Assembly (NCBI GenBank): GCA_035524335.1
Contig: DATKPE010000041.1
Location: 11,629-75,628 of the forward strand
Direction of reading: 5' to 3'
Length of the DNA: 64,000 nucleotides
From: DATKPE01 sp035524335
GTDB taxonomy: Bacteria; Bacteroidota; Ignavibacteria; UBA10030; SZUA-254
This document shows positions 24,947 to 33,469 of this stretch, one piece after another. The position numbers and the translations under genes were made by a program. The notes below the pieces were generated by a model. That model had not been told where the DNA came from, ran no database searches, and saw only the letters and a list, made by a program, of their open reading frames with translations. Within the stretch, counting starts at the first letter, position 1, and each line of letters starts with the position of its first letter.

Positions 24947-26689
24947 ATGCCGATATCCAACGCCGACATAGCAGAGGTACTCGAGGAAATCGGGACGCTT
25001 CTGGAGCTGAAGGGTGAAAACGTCTTCAAATCCCGCGCGTTTCACGCCGCAGCCCGGATGCTCGGAAGCTCCACGGCGGATCTCCGCCGGCACGCCGACG
25101 AAAACAGTCTCACCAGCATACAGGGAATCGGCAAGGGAATCGCCGACATCATCACCGATCTCGTGCGGAACGGCACATCGTCCGTGCACAGGGAGCTCCG
25201 GAAGTCCGTTCCCCCCGGCGTGCTCGACATGCTGAAAGTTCCCGGGCTCGGACCAAAGCGTGTCAGACAGCTCTACGAATCGGTCGGGATCAAAAGCACG
25301 GCAGAACTCCGGGACGCGGCGGAACAGCACCGGCTCGCAGGGATTCCCGGATTCGGCGAAAAAACCGAACAGAACATCCTGAGTTCCCTCGACCGGCTTG
25401 AAAAATACGCAGACAGGTTTCTGATCTCCTCCGCCGCGCCGGTGGCCGGGGCCCTTCTCTCGCTCCTGAAGGAAATCCCCGGCGTCCGGAGGGCAGAAAT
25501 CGCAGGCAGTCTCCGCCGGCGGAAGGAAATCATCGGCGACATCGACATCCTGATCTCCTGCGCGCCCTCCGCCGCCTCCGCCGTCATGAAGCGGTTCACG
25601 GAGGCTCCGGGGGTGGACCGCATTGTGGCGCACGGAAAAACCAAATCCTCCGTCCTCCTTGCCGGCGGGATCCCGTGCGACCTGCGGATCGTCCGGGATT
25701 CGGAATTTCCCTTCGCCCTCGCCTACTTCACCGGAAGCAAGGAGCATAATGTCGCCGTGCGAAGCCGCGCAAAGGATTTTGGCTGGAGCCTGAACGAATA
25801 CGCGTTCACACCCGCCGGCAAGGGGAAGCGGAAGGCGCCCCCGCGCTGTCGCGAAGAGGGCGATATCTATCGGGCGCTCGGCCTGAGCGAGATCCCCCCC
25901 GAACTGCGTGAACAGACGGGCGAACTCGAGGCGGCGGAACGAGGCAGTCTCCCCCGGCTTATACAGGAGGCCGACCTTCGCGGGACATTTCACTGCCACA
26001 CGACCGCGAGCGACGGCAGGGACACGCTTGAAGCGATGGCCGAAGCCGCCCACCAGCTCGGCTGGGACTATCTCGGCATAGCGGACCACAGCAAAGTCGC
26101 GGCCTATGCAAACGGTCTGACCCCTGACCGGGTGAAACTTCAGCACCGGGAAATCGATATACTCAATGCCCGCTCCCGGGGATTCCGGATCTTCAAGGGA
26201 ACGGAAGCCGATATCCTTTCCGACGGCACGCTCGACTGGAGCGAATCGATGCTGGAACGGTTCGAGTACGTCGTGGCCTCGATCCATTCAAAATTCACGA
26301 TGTCGGAACAGGAAGCGACCCGCAGGATCATCCGGGCAATCAAAAACAGGCATGTGACGATGCTCGGTCACCCCACGGGACGTCTTCTGCTCCAGCGCGA
26401 CGGCTACCCCGTGAACATGAAGGAGATCATCGACGCGGCGGCCGACTTCGGCACGATGATCGAAATCAACGCCGACCCGCACCGCCTCGATCTCGACTGG
26501 CGCTGGTGCAGATACGCCGCCGAAAAGGGGGTCCTGCTCAGCATCAATCCCGACGCGCACAGCACCGCGGGGCTGAAAAATGTCTCGTACGGCATCGGCG
26601 TCGCCCGCAAAGGCTGGCTGGAAGCAGGACACGTTTTCAATACGCACAGCCTGAAGGCTGTCTGCGCACAGTTATCCATCAACAGCTGA
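24947..26689 (+). CDS. polX: DNA polymerase X family with PHP domain (PolX)
   Basis: 580 residues. Helix-hairpin-helix segments lie near 55-70 (IQGIGKGIADII), 95-105 (VPGLGPKRVRQLY) and 130-140 (IPGFGEKTEQNI). The nucleotidyltransferase core has GSLRRRKEIIGDIDILI with the paired Asp and CDLRIV with the third Asp. The C-terminal PHP domain (about 340-580) has FHCHTTASDG, GIADHS, GTEADIL and NPDAHS metal ligands. Bacterial PolX proteins fill gaps in base excision repair and have 3'-5' exonuclease activity. It starts 27 bases after dusB and heads a group with nth two genes on. Confidence 0.94.
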   Translation: MPISNADIAEVLEEIGTLLELKGENVFKSRAFHAAARMLGSSTADLRRHADENSLTSIQGIGKGIADIITDLVRNGTSSVHRELRKSVPPGVLDMLKVPGLGPKRVRQLYESVGIKSTAELRDAAEQHRLAGIPGFGEKTEQNILSSLDRLEKYADRFLISSAAPVAGALLSLLKEIPGVRRAEIAGSLRRRKEIIGDIDILISCAPSAASAVMKRFTEAPGVDRIVAHGKTKSSVLLAGGIPCDLRIVRDSEFPFALAYFTGSKEHNVAVRSRAKDFGWSLNEYAFTPAGKGKRKAPPRCREEGDIYRALGLSEIPPELREQTGELEAAERGSLPRLIQEADLRGTFHCHTTASDGRDTLEAMAEAAHQLGWDYLGIADHSKVAAYANGLTPDRVKLQHREIDILNARSRGFRIFKGTEADILSDGTLDWSESMLERFEYVVASIHSKFTMSEQEATRRIIRAIKNRHVTMLGHPTGRLLLQRDGYPVNMKEIIDAAADFGTMIEINADPHRLDLDWRWCRYAAEKGVLLSINPDAHSTAGLKNVSYGIGVARKGWLEAGHVFNTHSLKAVCAQLSINS

Positions 26690-26700
26690 CGGACCTGACA

Positions 26701-27282
26701 ATGCGAAACATCACCTGGGGAATCGCCCTCCTCATCCTGGGCCTCCTCCTGCTTCTCGACAATCTCGGTATCGCCGACTTCGGCGATATGGTGGGGAAAT
26801 TCTGGCCGCTGATCATCATCGCCGTCGGCATCATGATCCTCACCCGCCGCGGGCGGCATGGCGGCACACCGTCATCCCCCGCCGGGCCCCTCCCCTCCAT
26901 CAACGGCGACATCGTGGACGAATCGTTCGTCTTCGAAAACCTCTACCGGAAGATCACCTCCTCCTCCTTCAAGGGGGGATCGATATCGACCATCTTCGGC
27001 AATGCCTTCATCGATCTCTCCGGAACAACACCCGCCGAGGGGGAGTACATTCTGCGGCATCACTCCGTCTTCGGCGACAGCACCATTCTCCTCGCCCCGC
27101 AGGCTCCGGTGGCGGTTCAGGCCAGCACGATCGCCGGTCATTTCCGGATCCTCGGCCAGCAGCGCGGGGGATTCGGATCCGATATGCGGGTCGTTTCCCC
27201 GACGTACGCCGGCTCGGCGAACCGGCTGACCCTCGTCATCACCAAGGTATTCGGCAACGTCATCGTGGAACAGGCAAGCTGA
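26701..27282 (+). CDS. LiaF-like membrane protein (cell-wall-active antibiotic response domain)
   Basis: 193 residues. Two hydrophobic segments (about 4-20 and 32-47) form the LiaI/LiaF-type membrane region (WGIALLILGLLLLLDNLGI is characteristic), followed by a Gly/Pro linker and a beta-helix-like C-terminal domain (about 85-193) with the family-like FGNAFIDLS and FGDSTILL repeats. In Firmicutes LiaF restrains an envelope-stress histidine kinase; here no such kinase is adjacent. ATG 26701 lies 11 bases after polX and the gene ends 4 bases before nth, so it is part of that operon. Confidence 0.8.
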   Translation: MRNITWGIALLILGLLLLLDNLGIADFGDMVGKFWPLIIIAVGIMILTRRGRHGGTPSSPAGPLPSINGDIVDESFVFENLYRKITSSSFKGGSISTIFGNAFIDLSGTTPAEGEYILRHHSVFGDSTILLAPQAPVAVQASTIAGHFRILGQQRGGFGSDMRVVSPTYAGSANRLTLVITKVFGNVIVEQAS

Positions 27283-27286
27283 GGAT

Positions 27287-27949
27287 ATGAAACGCACGAA
27301 GGAAACCGACGTACAGCGGCGGCGGAGGACCGGCAAGATCATCTCCCGCCTCAGGAAGGTCCATCCGGAAGCGGCCACCGCGCTCGACTTCCGGACACCG
27401 CTCGAACTGCTGATTGCCACGATCCTCTCCGCCCAATGCACGGACGAGCGCGTCAACATTGTGACGAAAAAACTCTTTGCGGAATACCGGTCCGCGGAAG
27501 AATATGCCGGGACGGACAGCCGGAAACTGGAGGGGATCATCCGTTCCACGGGGTTCTACCGCGCGAAGGCCCGGAACATCATCGGCTGCTGCCGTGGTCT
27601 GGTGGAACGGTTCGAAGGGAATGTCCCCGACCGCATGGAAGATCTGGTCGCACTCCCGGGAGTCGGACGAAAAACGGCGAACGTGGTCCTCGGAAATGCG
27701 TTCGGAAAAGCCGAAGGGATTGTCGTCGATACACATGTGCGGCGGATCGCCAACCGGCTCGGGCTCACCGGGCACGACGATCCGGAAAAAATCGAAACCG
27801 ATCTTATGGAACTGGTGCCGCGGAAGGATTGGATTGAATTTCCGCACCTCCTGATCTGGCACGGCAGGAAGATCTGCAAAGCCCGCTCGCCGCTGTGCGC
27901 GACATGCCCGGTGGCGGCCGACTGCCCCTCGGCCGGATCGGCAGGCTGA
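27287..27949 (+). CDS. nth: Endonuclease III (DNA glycosylase/AP lyase)
   Basis: 220 residues. The helix-hairpin-helix LPGVGRKTANVVLGNAFG contains the catalytic Lys, VVDTHVRR contains the catalytic Asp, and the C-terminal [4Fe-4S] ligands follow C-x6-C-x2-C-x5-C in CKARSPLCATCPVAADC. It removes oxidised pyrimidines and cleaves abasic sites. With polX two genes upstream it forms a likely base-excision-repair operon. It converges on mcm with only 3 bases between the stops. Confidence 0.96.
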   Translation: MKRTKETDVQRRRRTGKIISRLRKVHPEAATALDFRTPLELLIATILSAQCTDERVNIVTKKLFAEYRSAEEYAGTDSRKLEGIIRSTGFYRAKARNIIGCCRGLVERFEGNVPDRMEDLVALPGVGRKTANVVLGNAFGKAEGIVVDTHVRRIANRLGLTGHDDPEKIETDLMELVPRKDWIEFPHLLIWHGRKICKARSPLCATCPVAADCPSAGSAG

Positions 27950-27952
27950 GCG

Positions 27953-29545
27953 TCAGTATTCTCCCCAGGAGCGCCGCAGGGTATCGGCGATCTCCCCCAG
28001 CGTGGCATATTTCTTCACCGCAGAGAGAATGGGCGGGAGCAGGTTGCCGCTTCCGCCGGCCGCTTTTGCGATATCGGCGAGCGATGCGGCCACGGCGGCG
28101 GAATCGCGCCGGGAGCGCAGTGCCGCCAGCCTGCCTGTCTGTTCCGTTCTCACCGACTCCCCCACGCTCATGAGCGGCGGCGGCTCCTCCGCCGGTGCCG
28201 TGAACTCGTTGACCCCGACGATGATTTTCTCCTTCCGCTCGATCTCCTGCTGATACCGGTACGCGCTTTCGGCGATCTCCGTCTGATAGAACTGTTTTTC
28301 GATCGCCTTGACGGCTCCGCCGAGCCGGTCGATCTTCCCGAGATAGTCGAGCGCCCGGGTTTCGAGCTGATCGGTGAGCGATTCGACGTAGAACGATCCG
28401 CCGAGGGGATCGACCGTATCGGCCGCGCCCGATTCGTGCCCGATCACCTGCTGTGTCCGGAGCGCCAGGAGCGCCGACTGTTCCGTCGGAAGCGCGAGCG
28501 CCTCATCCCGGCTGTTGGTATGGAGGGACTGACAGCCGCCGAGGACCGCGGCGAGCGCTTGCAGAGTGACCCGGACGACGTTCGTATCGATCTGCTGTGC
28601 CGCGAGCGTCGAACCGGCCGTTTGTGCATGAAAACGGAGCATCATGGAGGCCTCCCGTTTCGCATGGAAACGTTCCTTCATGATACGGGCCCACATGCGG
28701 CGCGCCGCCCGGAATTTCGCAACCTCCTCGAAGAGATTATTGTGGACGTTGAAGAAAAACGAGATCTGGGGCGCGAAGGAATCGACATCGAGGCCGGCGG
28801 CGACCGCGGCGTCGACATACGCGATGGCATTGCTGAGGGTAAAGGCGAGCTCCTGCACCGCCGTCGCACCCGCCTCCCGGATATGGTACCCGCTGATCGA
28901 GATCGTGTTCCATTTCGGGAGCCGCTCACTGCACCACCGGAAGGTGTCGGTGACGAGGCGCATCGACGGACCGGGGGGATAGATGTAGGTGCCGCGGGCG
29001 ACGTACTCCTTAAGGATATCGTTCTGGATCGTTCCGGAGATGCCGGCCAGATCGGCGCCCTGCGCTTCGGCGACGGCCACATACATCGCCAGCAGGATCG
29101 CCGCCGTCGCGTTGATCGTCATCGAGGTCGTCACCTCCGTCAGGGAGATGCCGTCGAAAAGCCGTTCCATATCCTCCAGGGAATCGATGGCAACACCCAC
29201 TTTCCCCACTTCTCCTTCCGCCATCGGATGATCCGAATCGTAGCCGATCTGTGTCGGCAGGTCGAACGCCACGGAGAGCCCGGTTGTGCCGCGGGAGAGA
29301 AGATATTTGTACCGCCGGTTGGATTCGACCGCCGATCCGAATCCGGCGTACTGGCGCATCGTCCAGAGTCGCCCCCGGTACATGGTCGGATAGACGCCGC
29401 GGGTGAAGGGGTATGCGCCGGGCCGGCCGATCTTTTCTTCCGCATCGCCGGAAAGATGATCGTACAGCGGTTCGATGTCGATCGCGGCGTCGGTCGTGAA
29501 CCGTTTTTTCCGCTCAGGGGTCCTGCCGGAATGTGGTGTTTTCAT
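27953..29545 (-). CDS. Methylmalonyl-CoA mutase, catalytic (large) subunit without B12 domain
   Basis: 530-residue TIM-barrel substrate-binding subunit. Motifs visible are YPTMYRGRLWTMRQYAG, VAFDLPTQIGYDSD, GTIQNDILKEY, ISISGYHIREAGATA, SLHTNSRDEALALPTEQSA and DPLGGSFYVE. Tyr79 (ESNRRY) and Arg196 (PPGPSMR) match the residues that mark methylmalonyl-CoA rather than isobutyryl-CoA mutases. The protein ends at about 530 residues with no cobalamin-binding DxHxxG domain, so a separate small subunit must be encoded elsewhere, as in archaeal-type split enzymes. Its role is interconversion of succinyl-CoA and methylmalonyl-CoA in propionate metabolism. It is a single-gene unit on the minus strand. 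Confidence 0.92.
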   Translation of the reverse strand: MKTPHSGRTPERKKRFTTDAAIDIEPLYDHLSGDAEEKIGRPGAYPFTRGVYPTMYRGRLWTMRQYAGFGSAVESNRRYKYLLSRGTTGLSVAFDLPTQIGYDSDHPMAEGEVGKVGVAIDSLEDMERLFDGISLTEVTTSMTINATAAILLAMYVAVAEAQGADLAGISGTIQNDILKEYVARGTYIYPPGPSMRLVTDTFRWCSERLPKWNTISISGYHIREAGATAVQELAFTLSNAIAYVDAAVAAGLDVDSFAPQISFFFNVHNNLFEEVAKFRAARRMWARIMKERFHAKREASMMLRFHAQTAGSTLAAQQIDTNVVRVTLQALAAVLGGCQSLHTNSRDEALALPTEQSALLALRTQQVIGHESGAADTVDPLGGSFYVESLTDQLETRALDYLGKIDRLGGAVKAIEKQFYQTEIAESAYRYQQEIERKEKIIVGVNEFTAPAEEPPPLMSVGESVRTEQTGRLAALRSRRDSAAVAASLADIAKAAGGSGNLLPPILSAVKKYATLGEIADTLRRSWGEY

Positions 29546-29565
29546 ACGGAATATTCGACACTTAA

Positions 29566-29593
29566 ATTATGAATGACCCGGAATAATACGCAA
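29566..29593 (-). promoter_or_regulatory. Candidate promoter of the mutase gene
   Basis: On the minus strand TTGCGT (29593-29588) and CATAAT (29571-29566) are separated by 16 bases and lie about 20 bases upstream of the ATG at 29545. The -10 is good, the -35 fair. If right, the 5' leader is very short. Confidence 0.4.
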
Positions 29594-29957
29594 TGCGGAA
29601 TAGACTTTCAAGCAGATATCACATATATCAAAAGGAGCTGAACGGCATCAGGGGGTATGATGCCGCTTCACCTTCTGGGTTGCATTCCATGCGGCCGGCA
29701 ATCAGATGCCTCCTCATCCGTACATTTGGTCCGGAGCACCGGGGCCTCATTCTGTTCAGAAACGGCATTATCTTTGAATACGGGGATTTTGCGGCTGTCG
29801 TCTTGCGGAAGGATCGGGAAACAGCTATATTGGCAAGTTGTTTGAATGACATCAGAAAGGGACGTTCTTCCCCCCGGGAGTCATCCGATTGATCCATCGG
29901 AAACCGATTTTTCGGAGAGAGTCCGCACGCGCACCGAACAATTCGAGGACTGCCTGC
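29572..29957. other. Intergenic region between divergent mutase and secreted-protein genes
   Basis: About 390 bases of lower GC content than the flanks. It holds the candidate mutase promoter at its left end and a candidate plus-strand promoter TTGCGG/TATATT with 17-base spacing at 29803-29831, about 125 bases before the ATG at 29958. A 99-codon plus-strand frame (29593-29892) and an 89-codon minus-strand frame overlap here; neither has a ribosome site or a recognisable product, and third-position GC is lower than in neighbouring genes, so I do not call them. Confidence 0.4.
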
Positions 29958-32900
29958 ATGAAATCTGCCGCCGTCATTTGCGTCACGATCGTCTGTCTCA
30001 TCGTCCTTCTGGCGCCTTCATCTCTCCCGGCGCAGAAACTTCCCCGGCCGCTGGGAGTCGACTGCGGATGCTCCCTCACGGGCGGTTACGTTCTGCCCGA
30101 TTCGGGCGTCAATATTTCCGTCAGCAACGACGCCGCATCCCCCCATCATAAATTTACCGTCTCGGTCGCCGGCACCGATCCGATAGAGCTGACGGTAACG
30201 CGCAGTTCCGATCATTCGACGGTATTCAGCCAGTCGGTGTCGGCAGGGACCTACTGGGGGTTCAGCCCGGACGACGACCGGTTCGTGACCAATACGACGC
30301 TCGGTTCCACAAACCCGGTCACCCTGTATGACCTGAGCGGATCCACCGCCGTGCAGATATGGTCCTCCTCCGTCGCGACGCTCTCCTCCCGAATCGTCTT
30401 CAGCGCGCATGGAAATTATCTCTTCTACACCGCGATCACGGAAGCGTTCTACGCGATCATCGATATCGTCGATGCCCACACGGGCGCATCGGCATACCAG
30501 GCCTCCTACACCTTTGCCAACATACCGGACACTTCGGACCAGTATGGAATGTCGACCCACGGGTTCAGTCCCGATTCGTCCGACAGGACCTTTGTCTGGG
30601 CCTATGCGTATGATCAGAACTCGACCACCTGGACGATGGTCAACCTCGAACGGCGGACGACCCTCCTGAGCGAACTTCATCCGGAGATCGCGGGATACTG
30701 GGAGTTCAGCCCGTGCGGTGACGTAATCGCCATCGTCGATCAGACCGGGATCAACACCATCGATGTCCGGCTTCTGAAGACGCTGAACGGCTCGTCCGCC
30801 TCGGGAGGGAGCAGATCCTACCCTGTGGCCGCGACGACCTTCAGATCCACTTCCGCCTCACAGATCGTCACGAACAATGGAACAGACTACATCCTCGGAA
30901 GCAATACCGCGGATGGTGCATGCATTATCGCCCCCGACACACTCATTCTCCAGCGGCATACCGTGAGGGGAGGGACCATTGACAGCGCCGCCCTGACCCT
31001 GACGGCGCCTGCCGCCGGCGGCGGGCTGACTGTCACGCTTGCGAGCAGTGCGCCTTCGGCCGCATCAGTGCCGGCGAGCATTCTCGTTCCGGAGGGAGCG
31101 TATCAGGCGACGTTTCCTGTGACGACACTCAGTGTCGCCGAGACGACTGTTGCGGTCATTTCAGCCTCGGCCGCGGGCATCACAAAGCGGGATACCCTCA
31201 CGATCACCCCGCATGGAGTTCAATCGGTCATGGTGAATCCCGTCGGACTGTTCGGCGGCGACAGCGCGCAGTGCACCGTCACGCTGACCGATCCCGCGGG
31301 AGCCGGCGGGGAGAAGGTAACGCTCACCAACAGCAACAGCGCCATTTCGACGATACCGACGAACGTCACCGTACCGCAGAATTCGACGCAATACTCGTTC
31401 ACCGTCAACACCAGCCCGGTGGCGAAGCTCGACTCGACGATCATCACCGCGACGGCCGGGAGTACTTCCGCGTCCGCGACGCTCCTCATTGCCCCCTTCG
31501 CAACGGTGGCATTCCAGCCCGACACCGTCGTCGGCGGCAATCCGTCGAGCTTTACGGCGACGCTGGTCATACCGGCAAAGTTCACTTACCAGCCGATCTA
31601 TTTTTCAACGAGCGATTCCGCCACGGCATGGGCGAGTTCGCCGCTGGCTGTCCCCGGGGGCTACCTTCAGTATGGAACACCGGTTCTGACACACGGCGTT
31701 GCCGCCGATACGAGCGTCACCTTCACCGTTCACAATTCCCCTACGCCGGTCTCCGCGAAGCTCCTGCTGACGCCTGCGAACCTCGAGAGCGTGACGGCGC
31801 TTCCCGACGACGGGTGTCTGGTGGGAAAACACGGATCGCAGGAAAACAATTTCATAGCCGGCTACCCGATACTCTTCGACGTGGAGCTGGACGGCGAATC
31901 GCCCCCGGGCGGCGCGTCGATCGCCGTCGCGACCGATCAGCCTTCGATTCTTCCCCCCGGCGCGCCGGTTGTTCTTTCCCCTCAAACCCGGGGCATGAAG
32001 TGGGCACTGACATCGAACGACGTTCTCGCCTCGCCCCAGCGCGTGATCGTGTCGCTGACATACAGGAGCAGAACGGTGAAAGACACCGTGATGATCTATC
32101 CTCATCTTCATTACAAGCTGGTCGAATTCGGTGATTCCCTCGGGTACACGACCCTCGGCATCGCGTCCGACGGGACGGTGCTCGCGACCGGCCCGGCGGG
32201 ATATTATTTCTGGAAGAACGGGCAGACGACCCCGCTCAGTTCGTTTCCCGGGTTCCATCTCGACCTCACCTATGCAGTCAACCCGATGAACGATTCGGGC
32301 CATCTGGCCGGTACATCGAACGGCCATGCCGCCTACTGGAAACCCGACACCACGATAATACTTCCGGAACCGGCGGGGTACAATTCGAGCTATGGCATAG
32401 CGATGAATATCCACGACGATGTGGTCGGGGTAGCAGACTCTGCGGGAGATTTGGGGCTCGGCACGGGATGTCTCTGGCAGAACGGTGTCGCCTCCACCCT
32501 CGACGGCTATGGCCCGTACACCAACCCGGTGCCGCAGTCAATCAACAGTTCCCGGCAGATCGCCGGGTACGTATGGCGCTACCATTATCTCTATACCACG
32601 CTCTACGCCGCGGTCCTCTGGGAAAATAATCATATCACCTGGTCACTCCCGGATACGGTCGATTACCCGTCGGCGAACGTCATCAACGACTCGGGATTTC
32701 TCGCCGGATCCTTCAACTCATCGCCGGATGCGCCGGAAAGCGACTGGTTCACGCGGAGTGGAGGAGACACCCTCGTCTACCAGACTCTTCCCCCCTACTT
32801 CGGGACGTATCCCCGGGGGATGAACAGCCGGGGCGATATTGTCGGCGAGATGTGGTACGGCGACGCGGGGACGTCCCCGTTCGGATTCGTCTTTATCGAC

Positions 32901-33362
32901 GGACTGTACTACGATCTGAACTGTCTCACCGACAGCATTCCCCCTGCCCAGTATCTCGCCAGCGCAGGCTGGATCAACAACGCCGGCACCATCGCGGGAA
33001 CAGTGCGGTACGGCCGCTATAATTCCACCCAGGCGTGCGTGCTCATTCCCACCGGTGCGACCCTTGGCGTCATCACATCGCCGAAAGGCCGGATGCCGTC
33101 ATCCTATGCTCTCCGGCAGAACTATCCCAACCCGTTCAACCCGTCGACGATCATCTCCTACAGCCTGCCGAAGGAATCGCGGGTCACGCTGACGGTCTAC
33201 GACCTGCTGGGGCGCACCGTTGCAATCCTGGCCGACGGCATGCAGACCCCCGGCGAGAAATCGGTGCGGTTCGATGCGTCCCGATTATCGAGCGGCGTCT
33301 ATTTTTACCGGCTCCGGGCAGGTGCGTACGAATCTGTCAAAAAAATGCTTCTGGCGAAATAA
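29958..33362 (+). CDS. Secreted multidomain protein with Ig-like and HAF-like repeats and T9SS sorting domain
   Basis: 1134 residues. The signal peptide is MKSAAVICVTIVCLIVLLAP to about residue 30; ATG 29958 has GAGGA 8 bases upstream. Residues about 60-320 resemble a TolB/WD-type propeller (repeated FSPDDDRFV, FSPDSSDR, FSPCGDVIAIV). About 326-715 look like four Ig-like beta-sandwiches (strands such as VMVNPVGLFGGDSAQCTVTL). About 718-1031 hold HAF-like repeats (WKNG, MNDSGHLAGTSNGHAAYWK, INSSRQIAGYVW, INDSGFLAGSF, MNSRGDIVGEMW, INNAGTIAGTV). The last about 85 residues are the T9SS domain with NYPNPFNPST. No enzyme motif is seen; an adhesive or structural surface role is inference. Confidence 0.87.
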   Translation: MKSAAVICVTIVCLIVLLAPSSLPAQKLPRPLGVDCGCSLTGGYVLPDSGVNISVSNDAASPHHKFTVSVAGTDPIELTVTRSSDHSTVFSQSVSAGTYWGFSPDDDRFVTNTTLGSTNPVTLYDLSGSTAVQIWSSSVATLSSRIVFSAHGNYLFYTAITEAFYAIIDIVDAHTGASAYQASYTFANIPDTSDQYGMSTHGFSPDSSDRTFVWAYAYDQNSTTWTMVNLERRTTLLSELHPEIAGYWEFSPCGDVIAIVDQTGINTIDVRLLKTLNGSSASGGSRSYPVAATTFRSTSASQIVTNNGTDYILGSNTADGACIIAPDTLILQRHTVRGGTIDSAALTLTAPAAGGGLTVTLASSAPSAASVPASILVPEGAYQATFPVTTLSVAETTVAVISASAAGITKRDTLTITPHGVQSVMVNPVGLFGGDSAQCTVTLTDPAGAGGEKVTLTNSNSAISTIPTNVTVPQNSTQYSFTVNTSPVAKLDSTIITATAGSTSASATLLIAPFATVAFQPDTVVGGNPSSFTATLVIPAKFTYQPIYFSTSDSATAWASSPLAVPGGYLQYGTPVLTHGVAADTSVTFTVHNSPTPVSAKLLLTPANLESVTALPDDGCLVGKHGSQENNFIAGYPILFDVELDGESPPGGASIAVATDQPSILPPGAPVVLSPQTRGMKWALTSNDVLASPQRVIVSLTYRSRTVKDTVMIYPHLHYKLVEFGDSLGYTTLGIASDGTVLATGPAGYYFWKNGQTTPLSSFPGFHLDLTYAVNPMNDSGHLAGTSNGHAAYWKPDTTIILPEPAGYNSSYGIAMNIHDDVVGVADSAGDLGLGTGCLWQNGVASTLDGYGPYTNPVPQSINSSRQIAGYVWRYHYLYTTLYAAVLWENNHITWSLPDTVDYPSANVINDSGFLAGSFNSSPDAPESDWFTRSGGDTLVYQTLPPYFGTYPRGMNSRGDIVGEMWYGDAGTSPFGFVFIDGLYYDLNCLTDSIPPAQYLASAGWINNAGTIAGTVRYGRYNSTQACVLIPTGATLGVITSPKGRMPSSYALRQNYPNPFNPSTIISYSLPKESRVTLTVYDLLGRTVAILADGMQTPGEKSVRFDASRLSSGVYFYRLRAGAYESVKKMLLAK

Positions 33363-33395
33363 ACCTTTCCGCCAATACCGGGCACGCGCGGGAAG

Positions 33396-33415
33396 GAGCG
33401 ATCTTCATCGCTCCG
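33396..33415. terminator. Hairpin between convergent genes
   Basis: GGAGCGAT (33396-33403) and ATCGCTCC (33408-33415) form a perfect 8-bp stem with a CTTC tetraloop between the stops of the secreted-protein gene and comEC. No T-tract follows on either strand, so it is probably a weak bidirectional terminator. Confidence 0.45.
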
Positions 33416-33469
33416 GTAGATCCATCACCGGGCGGTCCGCACTCCTCTTCTCACCGGGGAAAGGGGACA

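Noticed and set aside
24518..26287. 589-codon minus-strand frame opposite dusB and polX
   Set aside because: Composition-driven shadow; both plus-strand genes have complete catalytic motifs.
29593..29892. 99-codon plus-strand open frame between the mutase and the secreted protein
   Set aside because: No ribosome site, no recognisable motif, lower third-position GC than neighbours, and an overlapping frame of similar length on the other strand.
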